The position numbers and the translations under genes were made by a program. Below are positions 1-13,990 of a stretch of DNA of 64,000 nt, piece after piece; the stretch's first letter is position 1, and each line of letters starts with the position of its first letter. The notes under the pieces were generated by a model that was not told the DNA's origin, did not search any database, and saw only the letters and a list, made by a program, of their open reading frames with translations. This stretch comes from Pteria penguin (lineage: Eukaryota; Mollusca; Bivalvia; Pterioida; Pteriidae): positions 45,197,496 through 45,261,495 of the forward strand of contig CM068587.1 in assembly GCA_035048485.1 (NCBI GenBank), in the 5' to 3' direction.

Positions 1-2796
1 GCACAGGACATATACTCATTAAAATCATCATCTGAGGTAGTTGCTGAGTCTGCTGTTGTCCTTGATCAATTCTAGACTCCAGTCCTCGACAGTCTTGGCA
101 ATGATAACAAGTTGGTTACATGCTGTTTCCTCTTAAATCGAGTTACTCCAACATTCTTGCCATGACAACGGTGACAACTTGCTGTTCTGATTTACACAAG
201 TTGGGAGTTCCTTGTTGACTTTGACCTTGTAACATCCTGGAATATGGAAACATTTCACAGCTAGACTTGGTATTTCTGATGTTCTTCGCATTTGGGTACC
301 TGAAGAGATGGGAAATGAGGTTTGGGGTAATGAAAAACTGAAGTAGCAGTTTATTTGTGATAATTTCTCAAGCTGTAAATTTGAAGAGCATGAATCAAAT
401 ATTTTCAATATTTTGCACCTTGTATTTAAATTTTTTCTAATTGCAATATTACAAAACACATAATGCTCAAGCAAACAAGAATTGGTGTGATTCAATATTT
501 AATTGGGTACATTGCATTACAATAGATTCCATCTTGCAGGTATTCTGTCTTTGAAGTCTGAAATAAAAGTTGGGATGTCTCGTTCTGCACATGAAGACAT
601 CATATACAAACGATGCACAGTAAAATGAAGTATACACTTAATCAGAACGACGCGTTCCTCTTCCTGTCCTTATTATGTGCCTCGGAATTCATATGACAGC
701 ATCAAGTAATTGATGGTTGATGTACAAAGAGATTACGAATCCCCCCTGAAAGTTAGAGTTCTCATTCTCCTGGACATCAGAGCTAACAGAATGTCTGAGG
801 CTAGGTATATTAAGTAAACATACAACAGATTGTATTCACTAAGTATCTGACTGCTGTTGGTGATGTACATTTATGAAAATATTCCAATGCGATACTCGGT
901 CGCACATCAAACTATCAGTCTTGAGAATTTATTGATAAGTCTGTAATATGGCCGACTTAATGAAAGATTTTTAATATATGCATTTAACTAAGTTTACAAG
1001 TCATTTATAATCATGCCAGACATGCTTGACATCAGACTCTCAAGAATGTTCTAATGCGAGAAAAGGGAAAGCAGCTTATGGTACAAGCGAGAGCAGCTCC
1101 ATATGACCTTGATTTGCTGCACGTGACCCTTGTGACCTTGCCATGCGAGTCTTAAAATGTCCTGTCTAAAGTGAACTGAATATGGGTATCTTGTCTTTGG
1201 AATTCAGGTAACAAAGAACATGTTTTATCAAATCTTTTTGTAAACAGTTACACTTACACTATGAATTATTAGAAATATCATAACAAGTATTAATGTATTG
1301 CACCAAGTCAACCCATTCAAGTGTTTTCATTTCTTGAATGTCAAAATGTTTCACCCTCCTTTAATATTACAGGTTAGTCGGTATTCAAGGGATTGCTAAA
1401 TGCTCTGTAATTATGCTGTCTAATATCATGGATGCTTGCATAACAATTGAAGAGCTTTCTTTTGATGGATGAAGTTTGCTTATAAAACCTTGTGACTGCT
1501 ATTCTCTCTTCATCCATACAGATTTAGGAAATTCAAAGTTACCTTGCCTTTATGAGAATACAAAGTGTGCAGCAAAATACTACAGTTTCGCTGTGGGAAG
1601 TTTTCTGTTGGGCAATTTCTTGGGATTCAGACCTCTTAAGAACTTCAAAAAAACCGATCAATTATAAAAGTTGAATTCAAGGAAAAAAAGAAAGAATGTT
1701 TCCAAGCCTAAAGCTGCATAATGCAAGTCCACAAGTGACACAAAGTCAGTCATGCAAACATGTAGAAAGCATACAAAGGGGTCAGCTACTCTGGACTCGG
1801 TATAAAAGGAAAGGTATATTGTCAATGAATGAGAAAAAAATCTTGTAACACAAGCATAGACATTTAAAGAGTGTTGTAAAGTAATCCATAATTTGCTACA
1901 TGTAATGTTTTGGGAAGAGTATTTTGTATGTACTTGACTTGTAGATAAGAATTTCGGAAAAGGCCAAATACTAAACGAAAAAAAAAGGACCAGTAATCTA
2001 ATCTACCTAGCTGATATGTAATGAGCTACTGATGTCCTAGCTGACTAGACTTTAAGGATAATACCTGTCAAAAATCTGAAAGCCTCGAAGATCGCAATTG
2101 GTTCACCGGGAGTGTAAGTCTACATATAAATGCTGGCCCATTGCACAAACACCTCCCTTTCCCATGCCTGTGAACAATCACCAACAGATACTTTTATAAC
2201 AGGTATGCGATACAAAACTGATAAGTATTAGTAATTTCTTAATGGATTGGGATTTATGCTGTAGCTGGCTACTGACCTTGGTAAAAGTGTTACCACACCA
2301 GGTAACACTGGAATAAATTATTTTGACTGTGACAAAACTAAACAGTTTCCAATTTACTGTCATATATACAGATGAAATATTTCGAGTTAATGGATGAGTT
2401 ACAGATTCTATGATGAGTTGAAGGTCCTTAGGAAATGGTAAGATACCCTCCAGTCACATAATTATTTGTAAAGACCAGAAGTAATTATATGAGTAGAACT
2501 GCAGCATTTATGCAGAGGTACTAACTATAAACATGCCTGCAAACCATAATCAATCTGAATGGTAGATTACCATGCTTCCCATATTGTTGATATTTAAAGC
2601 AGTTACAACCGGTAAAGACACAACTGAACAGGAAATAAAGTGTTCAAAAGAGAACCCTCGAGTCTGCCAAGTACGGTTTTGATTTGATATTCAAGTCTGC
2701 CAAGTAGGGGTTTTGATTTGATAATGCCAATAGTGAATATGACCCAAGTAGTGTTGATGAACAAAAAAAAGTTAGAAGACCAAATCCAGATAAGGG
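1..2796. other. Low-copy flank, no recognised gene
   Basis: AT-rich sequence without tandem structure apart from one short duplication near 2661. The longest open frame is a 120-residue frame on the minus strand (133-495). It has no domain I recognise, no repeat support and no convincing splice context, so I do not call it a gene. It could hold introns or flanking DNA of a gene outside the window. Confidence 0.6.
2661..2726. repeat. 33-bp direct duplication
   Basis: Two adjacent copies of a 33-bp unit beginning AGTCTGCCAAGTA, starting at 2661 and 2694, differ at only a few bases. It lies just outside the left edge of the large satellite array and is unrelated to the 408-bp unit by eye. Confidence 0.85.
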
Positions 2797-3068
2797 AATT
2801 TGAATAGTGAATCAAAGCACTGATGGAGAGCAGTATATAGCATGAGCAGAAAGTTGATGTTAGAAGGCTGCAATACAACTAGTGTGAGATGTTTGAAAAT
2901 GACAGCATGATGATATCAATGGATGAGAAACTTCAAGAAGGAAGTTGATGACAGATGAAATCTATATGTGCTGAGGGCAGACACTGTGCTTTGATTCTCT
3001 ATTTAAATATTGGATGGTGGACATAGGAAGCAGTGGAAAATATGAGTCAATCTAGGTAAGGTGAAGAA
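2797..3068 (+). repeat. Truncated, diverged first satellite monomer
   Basis: The first recognisable satellite sequence is GAATCAAAGCACTGATGGAGA near 2810. It is followed by about 130 bp that align poorly, then by a recognisable stretch (about 2944-3056) that lacks the pyrimidine tract and the first half of the 118-nt segment: TATTTAAATATT runs straight into GGATGGTGG. The unit is about 272 bp instead of 408. Edge decay is expected where homogenisation is weak. Confidence 0.8.
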
Positions 3069-6000
3069 AGTTTGAATAGAGAATCAAAGCACTGATGGAG
3101 ACATGGACTCAAGTCGACGATACAAAGTATGGCTTAGAGGTGGCTGGTGACAAAGGCGTGAAGATCAAGGAAGGATATAGCTTTTGGCAACAGGCATGCT
3201 TCTGATTCATTAAGGAGGAGCTGGACGGAGAATGTAGGCTATAGGCAATGGTGGATCCACTCAAGATGACCGATGAAACCAGGATGTGCTGATGGAAAGC
3301 AGTGTGTTTTGATTCTCTATTTAAATATTTCTTCTCCTTGCTTAGCTTTGACATTCTGTTAAAGATGGTTGACAACATACACTAGATCTTGGGGAGCTGT
3401 GTCTTGCTGTGAAGAATCCTGGATGGGGGCCTTGGAAGCAGTGGATGACAGGAGTCAATCTAGGTAAGGTGAAGAAGGTTTGAATAGAGAATCAAAGCAC
3501 TGATGGAGACATGGACTCAAGGCGACGATACAAAGTATGGCTCGGAGGTGGCTGGTGAAAAAGGCGTAAAGATCAAGGAAGGATATAGCTTTTGGCAACA
3601 GGCGTGCTTCTGGTTCATTAAGGAGGAGCTGGACGTAGGATGCAGGCTATAGGCAGTGGTGGATCCACTCCAGATGACAGATGGAACCAGAATGTGCTGA
3701 TGGAAAGCAGTGTGTTTTGATTCTCTGTTTAAATATTTCTTCACCTTGCTTAGCTTTGACATTCTGTGAAAGATGGTTGACAACATACACTAGATCTTGG
3801 GGAGCTGTGTCTTGCTGTGAGGAATCCTGGATGGTGGACCTAGGAAGCAGTGGAAAATATGAGTCAATCTAGGTAAGGTGAAGAAGGTTTGAATAGAGAA
3901 TCAAAGCACTGATGGAGACATGGACTCAAGTCGACGATACAAAGTATGGCTCAGAGGTGGCTGGTGACAAGGGCGTGAAGATCAAGGAAGGATATAGCTT
4001 TTGGCAACAGGCGTGCTTCTGGTTCATTAAGGAGGAGCTGGACGTAGGATGTAGGTTATAGGCAGTGGTAGATCCACTCCAGATGACAGATGGAACCAGG
4101 ATGTGCTGATAGAAAGCAGTGTCTTTTGATTCTCTATTTAAATATTTCTTCTCCTTGCTTAGCTTTGACATTCTGTTAAAGATGGTTGACAACATACACT
4201 AGATCTTGGGGAGCTGTGTCTTGCTGTGAAGAATCCTGGATGGGGGCCTTGGAAGCAGTGGATGACAGGAGTCAATCTAGGTAAGGTGAAGAAAGTTTGA
4301 ATAGAGAATCAAAGCACTGATGGTGACATGGACTCAAGTCGACGATACAAAGTATGGCTCAGAGGTGGCTGGTGACAAGGGCGTGAAGATCAAGGAAGGA
4401 TATAGCTTTTGGCAACAGGCATGCTTCTGATTCATTAAGGAGGAGGTGGACGGAGGATGTAGGCTATAGGCAGTGGTGGATCCACTCAAGATGACCGATG
4501 AAACCAGGATGTGCTGATGGAAAGCAGTGTGTTTTGATTCTCTATTTAAATATTTCTTCTCCTTGCTTAGCTTTGACATTCTGTTAAAGATGGTTGACAA
4601 CATACACTAGATTTTGGGGAGCTGTGTCTTGCTGTGAAGAATCCTGCATTTGGGCCTTGGAAGCAGTGGATGACAGGAGTCAATCTAGGTAAGGTGAAGA
4701 AAGTTTGAATAGAGAATCAAAGCACTGATGGAGACATGGACTCAAGTCGACGATACAAAGTATGACTCAGATGTGGCTGGTGACAAGGGCGTGAAGATCA
4801 AGGAAGGATATAGCTTTTGGCAACAGGCATGTTTTTGGTTAATTAAGGAGGAACGGGACGGAGGATGTAGGCTATAGGCAATGGTGGATCCACTCCAGAT
4901 GACAGATAGAACCAGGATGTGCTGATAGAAAGCAGTGTGTTTTGATTCTCTGTTTAAATATTTCTTCTCCTTCCTTAGCTTTGACATTCTGTGAAAGATG
5001 GTTGACAACATACACTAGATCTTGGGGAGCTTTGTCTTGCTGTGAGGGATCCTGGATGGTGGACCTTGGAAGCAGTGGATGACAGGAGTCAATCTAGGTA
5101 AGGTGAAGAAGGTTTGAATAGAGAATCAAAGCACTGATGGAGACATGGACTCAAGTCGACAATACAAAGTATGGCTTAGAGGTGGCTGGTGACAAGGGCG
5201 TGAAGATCAAGGAAGGATATAGCTTATGGCAACAGGCATGTTTTTGGTTAATTAAGGAGGAACCAGACGGAGGATGTAGGCTATAGGCAATGGTGGATCC
5301 ACTCCAGATGACAGATGGAACCAGGATGTGGTGATAGAAAGCAGTGTCTTTTGATTCTCTATTTAAATATTTCTTCTCCTTGCTTAGCTTTGACATTCTG
5401 TTAAAGATGGTTGACAACATACACTAGATCTTGGGGAGCTGTGTCTTGCTGTGAAGAATCCTGGATGGGGGCCTTGGAAGCAGTGGATGACAGGAGTCAA
5501 TCTAGGTAAGGTGAAGAAAATTTGAATAGAGAATCAAAGCACTGATGGAGACATGGACTCAAGGCGACGATACAAAGTATGACTCAGAGGTGGCTGGTGA
5601 CAAAGGCGTGAAGATCAAGGAAGGATATAGCTTTTGGCAACAGGCATGTTTTTGGTTAATGAAGGAGGAACGGGACGGAGGATGTTGGCTATAGGCAATG
5701 GTGGATCCACTCCAGATGACAGATGGAACCAGAATGTGCTGATGGAAAACAGTGTGTTTTGATTCTCTATTTAAATATTTCTTCTCCTTGCTTAGCTTTG
5801 ACATTCTGTTAAAGATGGTTGACAACATACACTAGATCTTGGGGAGCTGTGTCTTGCTGTGAAGAATCCTGGATGGTGGACCGAGGAAGCAGTGGAAAAT
5901 GGGAGTCAATCTAGGTAAGGTGAAGAAGGTTTGAATAGAGTATCAAAGCACTGATGGAGACATGGACTCAAGTCGACGATACAAAGTATGGCTCAGAGGT

Positions 6001-8792
6001 GGCTGGTGAGAAGGGCGCGAAGATAAAGGAAGGATATAGCTTTTGGCAACAGGCATGTTTTTGGTTAATTAAGGAGGAACCGCACGGAGGATGTAGGCTA
6101 TAGGCAGTGGTGGATCCACTCAAGATGACCGATGAAACCAGGATGTCCTGATGGAAAGCAGTGGGTTTTGATTCTCTATTTAAATATTTCTTCTCCTTGC
6201 TTAGCTTTGACATTCTGTTAAAGATGGTTGACAACATACACTAGATCTTGGGGAGCTGTGTCTTGCTGTGAAGAATCCTGGATGGGGGCCTTGGAAGCAG
6301 TGGATGACAGGAGTCAATCTAGGTAAGGTGAAGAAAGTTTGAATAGAGAATCAAAGCACTGATGCAGACATGGACTCAAGGCGACGATACAAAGTATGGC
6401 TCGGAGGTGGCTGGTGAAAAGGGCGTGAAGATCAAGGAAGGATATAGCTTTTGGCAACAGGCATGCTTCTGATTCATTAAGAAGGAGCTGGACGGAGGAT
6501 GTAGGCTATAGGCAGTGGTGGATCCACTCCAGATGACCGATGAAACCAGGATGTGCTGATGGAAAGCAGTGTGTTTTGATTCTCTATTTAAATATTTCTT
6601 CTCCTTGCTTAGCTTTGACATTCTGTTAAAGATGTTTGACAACATACACTAGATCTTGGGGAGCTGTGTCTTGCTGTGAAGAATCCTGGATGGGGGCCTT
6701 GGAAGCAGTGGATGACAGGAGTCAATCTAGGTAAGGTGAAGAAAGTTTGAATAGAGAATCAAAGCACTGATGGAGACATGGACTCAAGTCGACGATACAA
6801 AGTATGGCTCAGAGGTGGCTGGTGACAAGGGCGTGAAGATCAAGGAAGGATATAGCTTTTGGCAATAGGCATGCTTCTGGTTCATTAAGGAGGAGCTGGA
6901 CAGAGGATGTAGGCTATAGGCAGTGGTGGATTCACTCCAGATGGAACCAGGATGTGCTGATGGAAAGCAGTGTGTTTTGATTCTCTATTTAAATATTTCT
7001 TCTCCTTGCTTAGCTTTGACATTCTGTTAAAGATGTTTGACAACATACACTAGATTTTGGGGAGCTGTGTCTTGCTGTGAAGAATCCTGGATGGGGGCCT
7101 TGGAAGCAGTGGATGACAGGAGTCAATCTAGGTAAGGTGAAGAAAGTTTGAATAGAGAATCAAAGCACTGATGGAGACATGGACTCAAGGCGACGATACA
7201 AAGTATGACTCAGAGGTGGCTGGTGACAAAGGCGTGAAGATCAAGGAAGGATATAGCTTTTGGCAACAGGCATGTTTTTGGTTAATGAAGGAGGAACGGG
7301 ACGGAGGATGTAGGCTATAGGCAATGGTGGATCCACTCCAGATGACAGATGGAACCAGAATGTGCTGATGGAAAACAGTGTGTTTTGATTCTCTATTTAA
7401 ATATTTCTTCTCCTTGCTTAGCTTTGACATTCTGTTAAAGATGGTTGACAACATACACTAGATCTTGGGGAGCTGTGTCTTGCTGTGAAGAATCCTGGAT
7501 GGGGGCCTTGGAAGCAGTGGATGACAGGAGTCAATCTAGGTAAGGTGAAGAAGGTTTGAATAGAGAATCAAAGCACTGATGGAGACATGGACTCAAGTCG
7601 ACAATACAAAGTATGGCTTAGAGGTGGCTGGTGAGAAGGGCGCGAAGATCAAGGAAGGATATAGCTTTTGGCAACAGGCATGTTTTTGGTTAATGAAGGA
7701 GGAACCAGACGGAGGATGTAGGCTATAGGCAATGGTGGATCCACTCCAGATGACAGATGGAACCAGGATGTGCTGATGGAAAGCAGTGTGTTTTGATTCT
7801 CTATTTAAATATTTCTTCTCCTTGCTTAGCTTTGACATTCTGTTAAAGATGGTTGACAACATACACTAGATCTTGGGGAGCTGTGTCTTGCTGTGAAGAA
7901 TCCTGGATGGGGGCCTTGGAAGCAGTGGATGACAGGAGTCAATCTAGGTAAGGTTAAGAAAGTTTGAATAGAGAATCAAAGCACTGATGGAGACATGGAC
8001 TCAAGTCGACGATACAAAGTATGCCTTAGAGGTGGCTGGTGACAAGGGCGTGAAGATCAAGGAAGGATATAGCTTTTGGCAACAGGCATGTTTTTGGTTA
8101 ATTAAGGAGGAACCGGACGGAGGATGTAGGCTATAGGCAATGGTGGATCCACTCCAGATGACAGATGGAACCAGGATGTGCTGATGGAAAGCAGTGTGTT
8201 TTGATTCTCTATTTAAATATTTCTTCTCCTTGCTTAGCTTTGACATTCTGTTAAAGATGGTTGACAACATACACTAGATCTTGGGGAGCTGTGTCTTGCT
8301 GTGAAGAATCCTGGATGGTGGACCTAGGAAGCAGTGGATGACAGGAGTCAATCTAGGTAAGGTAAAGAAGGTTTGAATAGAGAATCAAAACACTGATGGA
8401 GGCATGGACTCAAGTCGATGATGCAAAGTATGTCTCAGAGGTGGCTGGTGAAAAGGGCGTGAAGATCAAGGAAGGATATAGCTTTTGGCAACAGGCGTGC
8501 TTCTGGTTCATTAAGGAGGAGCTGGACGGAGGATGTAGGCTATAGGCAGTGGTGGATCCACTCAAGATGACCGATGAAACCAGGATGTGCTGATGGAAAG
8601 CAGTGTGTTTTGATTCTCTATTTAAATATTTCTTCTCCTTGCTTAGCTTTGACATTCTGTTAAAGATGGTTGACAACATACACTAGATCTTGGGGAGCTG
8701 TGTCTTGCTGTGAGGAATCCTGGATGGGGGCCTTGGAAGCAGTGGAAAATGGGAGTCAATCTAGGTAAGGTGAAGAAGGTTTGAATAGAGAA

Positions 8793-9104
8793 TCAAAGCA
8801 CTGATGGAGGCATGGACTCAAATAGATGATGGAAAAAAGGGCTTAGAGGTGGCTGGTGCTTAGAGGTGGCTGGTGACGAGGGCGTGAAGATCAAAGAAGG
8901 ATATAGCTTTTGGCAACAGGAGTGCTTCTGGTTCATTAAGGAGGAGCTGGACGGAGGATGTAGGCTATAGGCAGTGGTGGATCCACTCAAGATGACAGAT
9001 GAAACCAGAATGTGCTGATAGAAAGCAGTGTCTTTTGATTCTCTATTTAAATATTTCTTCTCCTTGCTTAGCTTTGACATTCTGTTAAAGATGTTTGACA
9101 ACAT
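8793..9104 (+). repeat. Variant satellite subtype with 17-bp internal duplication
   Basis: In this monomer the stretch after GGCATGGACTCAAATAGATG is diverged, and CTTAGAGGTGGCTGGTG is duplicated in tandem. The same subtype recurs near 10439 and 14536. A related copy without the 17-bp duplication lies near 24324. The shared private changes show that these monomers descend from one variant. Confidence 0.85.
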
Positions 9105-10859
9105 ACACTAGATCTTGGGGAGCTGTGTCTTGCTGTGAAGAATCCTGGATGGTGGACCGAGGAAGCAGTGGAAAATGGGAGTCAATCTAGGTAAGGTGAA
9201 GAAGGTTTGAATAGAGTATCAAAGCACTGATGGAGACATGGACTCAAGTCGACGATACAAAGTATGGCTCAGAGGTGGCTGGTGACAAGGGCGTGAAGAT
9301 CAAGGAAGGATATAGCTTTTGGCAGGAGGCATGCTTCTGATTCATTAAGAAGGAGCTGGACGGAGGATGTAGGTTATAGGCAGTGGTGGATCCACTCCAG
9401 ATGACAGATGGAACCAGGATGTGGTGATAGAAAGCAGTGTCTTTTGATTCTCTATTTAAATATTTCTTCTCCTTGCTTAGCTTTGACATTCTGTTAAAGA
9501 TATTTGACAACATACACTAGATCTTGGGGAGCTGTGTCTTGCTGTGAAGAATCCTGGATGGGGGCCTTGGAAGCAGTGGATGACAGGAGTCAATCTAGGT
9601 AAGGTGAAGAAGGTTTGAATAGAGAATCAAAGCACTGATGGAGACATGGACTCAAGACGACGATACAAAGTATGGCTCGGAGGTGGCTGGTGAAAAAGGC
9701 GTATAGATCAAGGAAGGATATAGCTTTTGGCAACAGGCGTGCTTCTGGTTCATTAAGGAGGAGCTGGACGGAGGATGTAGGCTATAGGCAGTGGTGGATC
9801 CACTCCAGATGACAGATGGAACCAGGATGTGGTGATAGAAAGCAGTGTCTTTTGATTCTCTATTTAAATATTTCTTCTCCTTGCTTAGCTTTGACATTCT
9901 GTTAAAGATGGTTGACAACATACACTAGATTTTGGGGAGCTGTGTCTTGCTGTGAAGAATCCTGGATTTGGGCCTTGGAAGCAGTGGATGACAGGAGTCA
10001 ATCTAGGTGAGGTGAAGAAGGTTTCAATAGAGAATCAAAGCACTGATGGAGACATGGACTCAAGTCGACGACAAAGTATGGCTCAGAGGTGGCTGGTGAC
10101 AAGGGCATGAAGATCAAGGAAGGATATAGCTTTTGGCAACAGGCGTGCTTCTGGTTCATTAAGGAGGAGCTGGACGGAGGATGTCGGCTATAGGCAGTGG
10201 TGGATCCACTCCAGATGACAGATGGAACCAGGATGTGCTGATGGAAAGCAGTGGGTTTTGATTCTCTATTTAAATATTTCTTCTCCTTCCTTAGCTTTGA
10301 CATTCTATTTAAGATTGTTGACAACATACACTAGATCTTGGGGAGCTGTCTTGCTGTGAGGAATCCTGGATGGGGGCCTTGGAAGCAGTGGAAAATGGGA
10401 GTCAATCTAGGTAAGGTGAAGAAGGTTTGAATAGAGAATCAAAGCACTGATGGAGGCATGGACTCAAATAGATGATGGAAAAAAGGGCTTAGAGGAGGCT
10501 GGTGCTTAGAGGTGGCTGGTGACGAGGGCGTGAAGATCAAAGAAGGATATAGCTTTTGGCAACAGGCGTGCTTCTGGTTCATTAAGGAGGAGCTGGACGG
10601 AGGATGTAGGCTATCGGCAGTGGTGGATCCACTCAAGATGACAGATGAAACCAGAATGTGCTGATAGAAAGCAGTGTGTTTTGATTCTCTCTTTAAATAT
10701 TTCTTCTCCTTGCTTAGCTTTGACATTCTATTTAAGATGGTTGACAACATACACAAGATCTTGGGGAGCTGTGCCTTGCTGTGAAGAATCCTGGATGGGG
10801 GCCTTGGAAGCAGTGGATGACAGGAGTCAATCTAGGTAAGGTGAAGAAGGTTTGAATAG

Positions 10860-13800
10860 AGAATCAAAGCACTGATGGAGACATGGACTCAAGTCGACGA
10901 CACAAAGTATGACTCAGAGGTGGCTGGTGACAAAGGCGTGAAGATCAAGGAAGGATATAGCTTTTGGCAACAGGCATGTTTTTGGTTAATGAAGGAGGAA
11001 CGGGACGGAGGATGTTGGCTATAGGCAATGGTGGATCCACTCCAGATGACAGATGGAACCAGAATGTGCTGATGGAAAACAGTGTGTTTTGATTCTCTAT
11101 TTAAATATTTCTTCACCTCGCTTAGCTTTGACATTCTGTGAAAGATGGTTGACAACATACACTAGATCTTGGGGAGCTCTGTCTTGCTGTGAAGAATCCT
11201 GGATTTGGGCCTTGGAAGCAGTGGATGACAGGAGTCAATCTAGGTAAGGTGAAGAAGGTTTGAATAGAGAATCAAAGCACTGATGGAGACATGGACTCAA
11301 GGCGACGGTACAAATTATGGCTCGGAGGTGGCTGGTGAAAAGGGCGTGAAGATCAAGGAAGGATATAGCTTTTGGCAACAGGCGTGCTTCTGGTTCATTA
11401 AGGAGGAGCTGGACGGAGGATGTAGGCTATAGGCAGTGGTGGATCCACTCCAGATGACCGATGAAACCAGGATGTGCTGATGGAAAACAGTGTGTTTTGA
11501 TTCTCTATTTAAATATTTCTTCTCCTTGCTTAGCTTTGACATTCTGTTAAAGATGTTTGACAACATACACTATATCTTGGTGAGCTCTGTCTTGCTGTGA
11601 AGAATCCTGGATTTGGGCCTTGGAAGCAGTGGATGACAGGAGGCAATCTAGGTAAGGTGAAGAAGGTTTGAATAGAGAGTCAAAGCACTGATGGAGACAT
11701 GGACTCAAGGCGACGATACAAAGTATGACTCAGAGGTGGCTGGTGACAAAGGCGTGAAGATCAAGGAAGGATATAGCTTTTGGCAACAGGCATGTTTTTG
11801 GTTAATGAAGGAGGAACGGGACGGAGGATGTTGGCTATAGGCAATGGTGGATCCACTCCAGATGACAGATGGAACCAGAATGTGCTGATGGAAAACAGTG
11901 TGTTTTGATTCTCTATTTAAATATTTCTTCACCTCGCTTAGCTTTGACATTCTATTTAAGATGGTTGACAACATACACTAGATCTTGGGGAGCTGTGCCT
12001 TGCTGTGAAGAATCCTGGATTTGGGCCTTGGAAGCAGTGGATGACAGGAGTCAATCTAGGTAAGGTGAAGAAGGTTTGAATAGAGAATCAAAGCACTGAT
12101 GGAGACATGGACTCAAGTCGACGATATAAAGTATGGCTCGGAGGTGGCTGGTGAAAAAGGCGTAAAGATCAAGGAAGGATATAGCTTTTGGCAACAGGCG
12201 TGCTTCTGGTTCATTAAGGAGGAGCTGGACGGAGGATGTAGGCTATAGGCAGTGGTGGATCCACTCAAGATGACAGATGAAACCAGAATGTGCTGATAGA
12301 AAGCAGTGTGTTTTGATTCTCTATTTAAATATTTCTTCTCCTTGCTTAGCTTTGACATTCTATTTAAGATGGTTGACAACATACACTAGATCTTGGGGAG
12401 CTGTGCCTTGCTGTGAATAATCCTGGATTTGGGCCTTGGAAGCAGTGGATGACAGGAGTCAATCTAGGTAAGGTGAAGAAGGTTTGAATAGAGAATCAAA
12501 GCACTGATGGAGACATGGACTCAAGTCGACGACACAAAGTATGGCTCAGAGGTGGCTGGTGACAAAGGCGTGAAGATCAAGGAAGGATATAGCTTTTGGC
12601 AACAGGCGTTCTTCTGCTTCATTAAGGAGGAGCTGGACGGAGGATGTAGGCTATAGGCAGTGGTGGATCCACTCCAGATGACAGATGGAACCAGGATGTG
12701 CTGATGGAAAGCAGTGGGTTTTGATTCTCTATTTAAATATTTCTTCTCCTTGCTTAGCTTTGACATTCTATTTAAGATGGTTGACAACATACACTAGATC
12801 TTGGGGAGCTGTGCCTTGCTGTGAAGAATCCTGGATTTGGCCTTGGAAGCAGTGGATGACAGGAGTCAATCTAGGTAACTTGAAGAAGGTTTGAATAGAG
12901 AATCAAAGCACTGATGGAGACATGGACTCAAGTCGACGACACAAAGTATGACTCAGAGGTGGCTGGTGACAAAGGCGTGAAGATCAAGGAAGGATATAGC
13001 TTTTGGCAACAGGCATGTTTTTGGTTAATGAAGGAGGAACGGGACGGAGGATGTTGGCTATAGGCAATGGTGGATCCACTCCAGATGACAGATGGAACCA
13101 GAATGTGCTGATGGAAAACAGTGTGTTTTGATTCTCTATTTAAATATTTCTTCACCTCGCTTAGCTTTGACATTCTGTGAAAGATGGTTGACAACATACA
13201 CTAGATCTTGGGGAGCTCTGTCTTGCTGTGAAGAATCCTGGATTTGGGCCTTGGAAGCAGTGGATGACAGGAGTCAATCTAGGTAAGGTGAAGAAGGTTT
13301 GAATAGAGAATCAAAGCACTGATGGAGACATGGACTCAAGGCGACGGTACAAATTATGGCTCGGAGGTGGCTGGTGAAAAGGGCGTGAAGATCAAGGAAG
13401 GATATAGCTTTTGGCAACAGGCGTGCTTCTGGTTCATTAAGGAGGAGCTGGACGGAGGATGTAGGCTATAGGCAGTGGTGGATCCACTCAAGATGACCGA
13501 TGAAACCAGGATGTGCTGATGGAAAGCAGTGTGTTTTGATTCTCTATTTAAATATTTCTTCTCCTTGCTTAGCTTTGACATTCTGTTAAAGATGTTTGAC
13601 AACATACACTATATCTTGGTGAGCTCTGTCTTGCTGTGAAGAATCCTGGATTTGGGCCTTGGAAGCAGTGGATGACAGGAGTCAATCTAGGTAAGGTGAA
13701 GAAGGTTTGAATAGAGAATCAAAGCACTGATGGAGACATGGACTCAAGGCGACGATACAAAGTATGACTCAGAGGTGGCTGGTGATAAAGGCGTGAAGAT

Positions 13801-13990
13801 CAAGGAAGGATATAGCTTTTGGCAACAGGCATGTTTTTGGTTATTGAAGGAGGAACGGGACGGAGGATGTTGGCTATAGGGAATGGTGGATCCACTCCAG
13901 ATGACAGATGGAACCAGAATGTGCTGATGGAAAACAGTGTGTTTTGATTCTCTATTTAAATATTTCTTCACCTCGCTTAGCTTTGACATT
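10860..13990 (+). repeat. Higher-order duplication, 2039 bp period
   Basis: A block of about 1.1 kb (about 10.86-11.95 kb) recurs almost unchanged at about 12.90-13.99 kb. Private markers keep an exact 2039-bp offset: GCGACGGTACAAATTATGG near 11301 and 13340, and TATATCTTGGTGAGCTCTG near 11571 and 13610. The offset equals five monomers. This marks a recent multi-monomer duplication within the satellite. Confidence 0.85.
11126..11243 (+). other. Exon-like segment of a satellite monomer (type example)
   Basis: Shown for one monomer; the same arrangement recurs in nearly all. A pyrimidine-rich run after TTTAAATATT ends in CTTAG at 11121-11125, which fits a 3' splice site. It is followed by 118 nt and then by TCTAG/GTAAGGTGAAG, a near-consensus 5' splice site with the donor GT at 11244. 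In this copy the segment is open in one frame (residues LTFCERWLTTYTRSW and on) up to a stop just past the donor. In many other copies the TGTGAA codons read TGTTAA, a stop. Because 118 is not a multiple of 3, chained copies would shift frame. No transcript evidence is available, so this is a structural observation only. Confidence 0.45.

Noticed and set aside
133..495. 120-codon minus-strand open frame
   Set aside because: No domain, compositionally like intergenic DNA, and no splice or promoter context seen.
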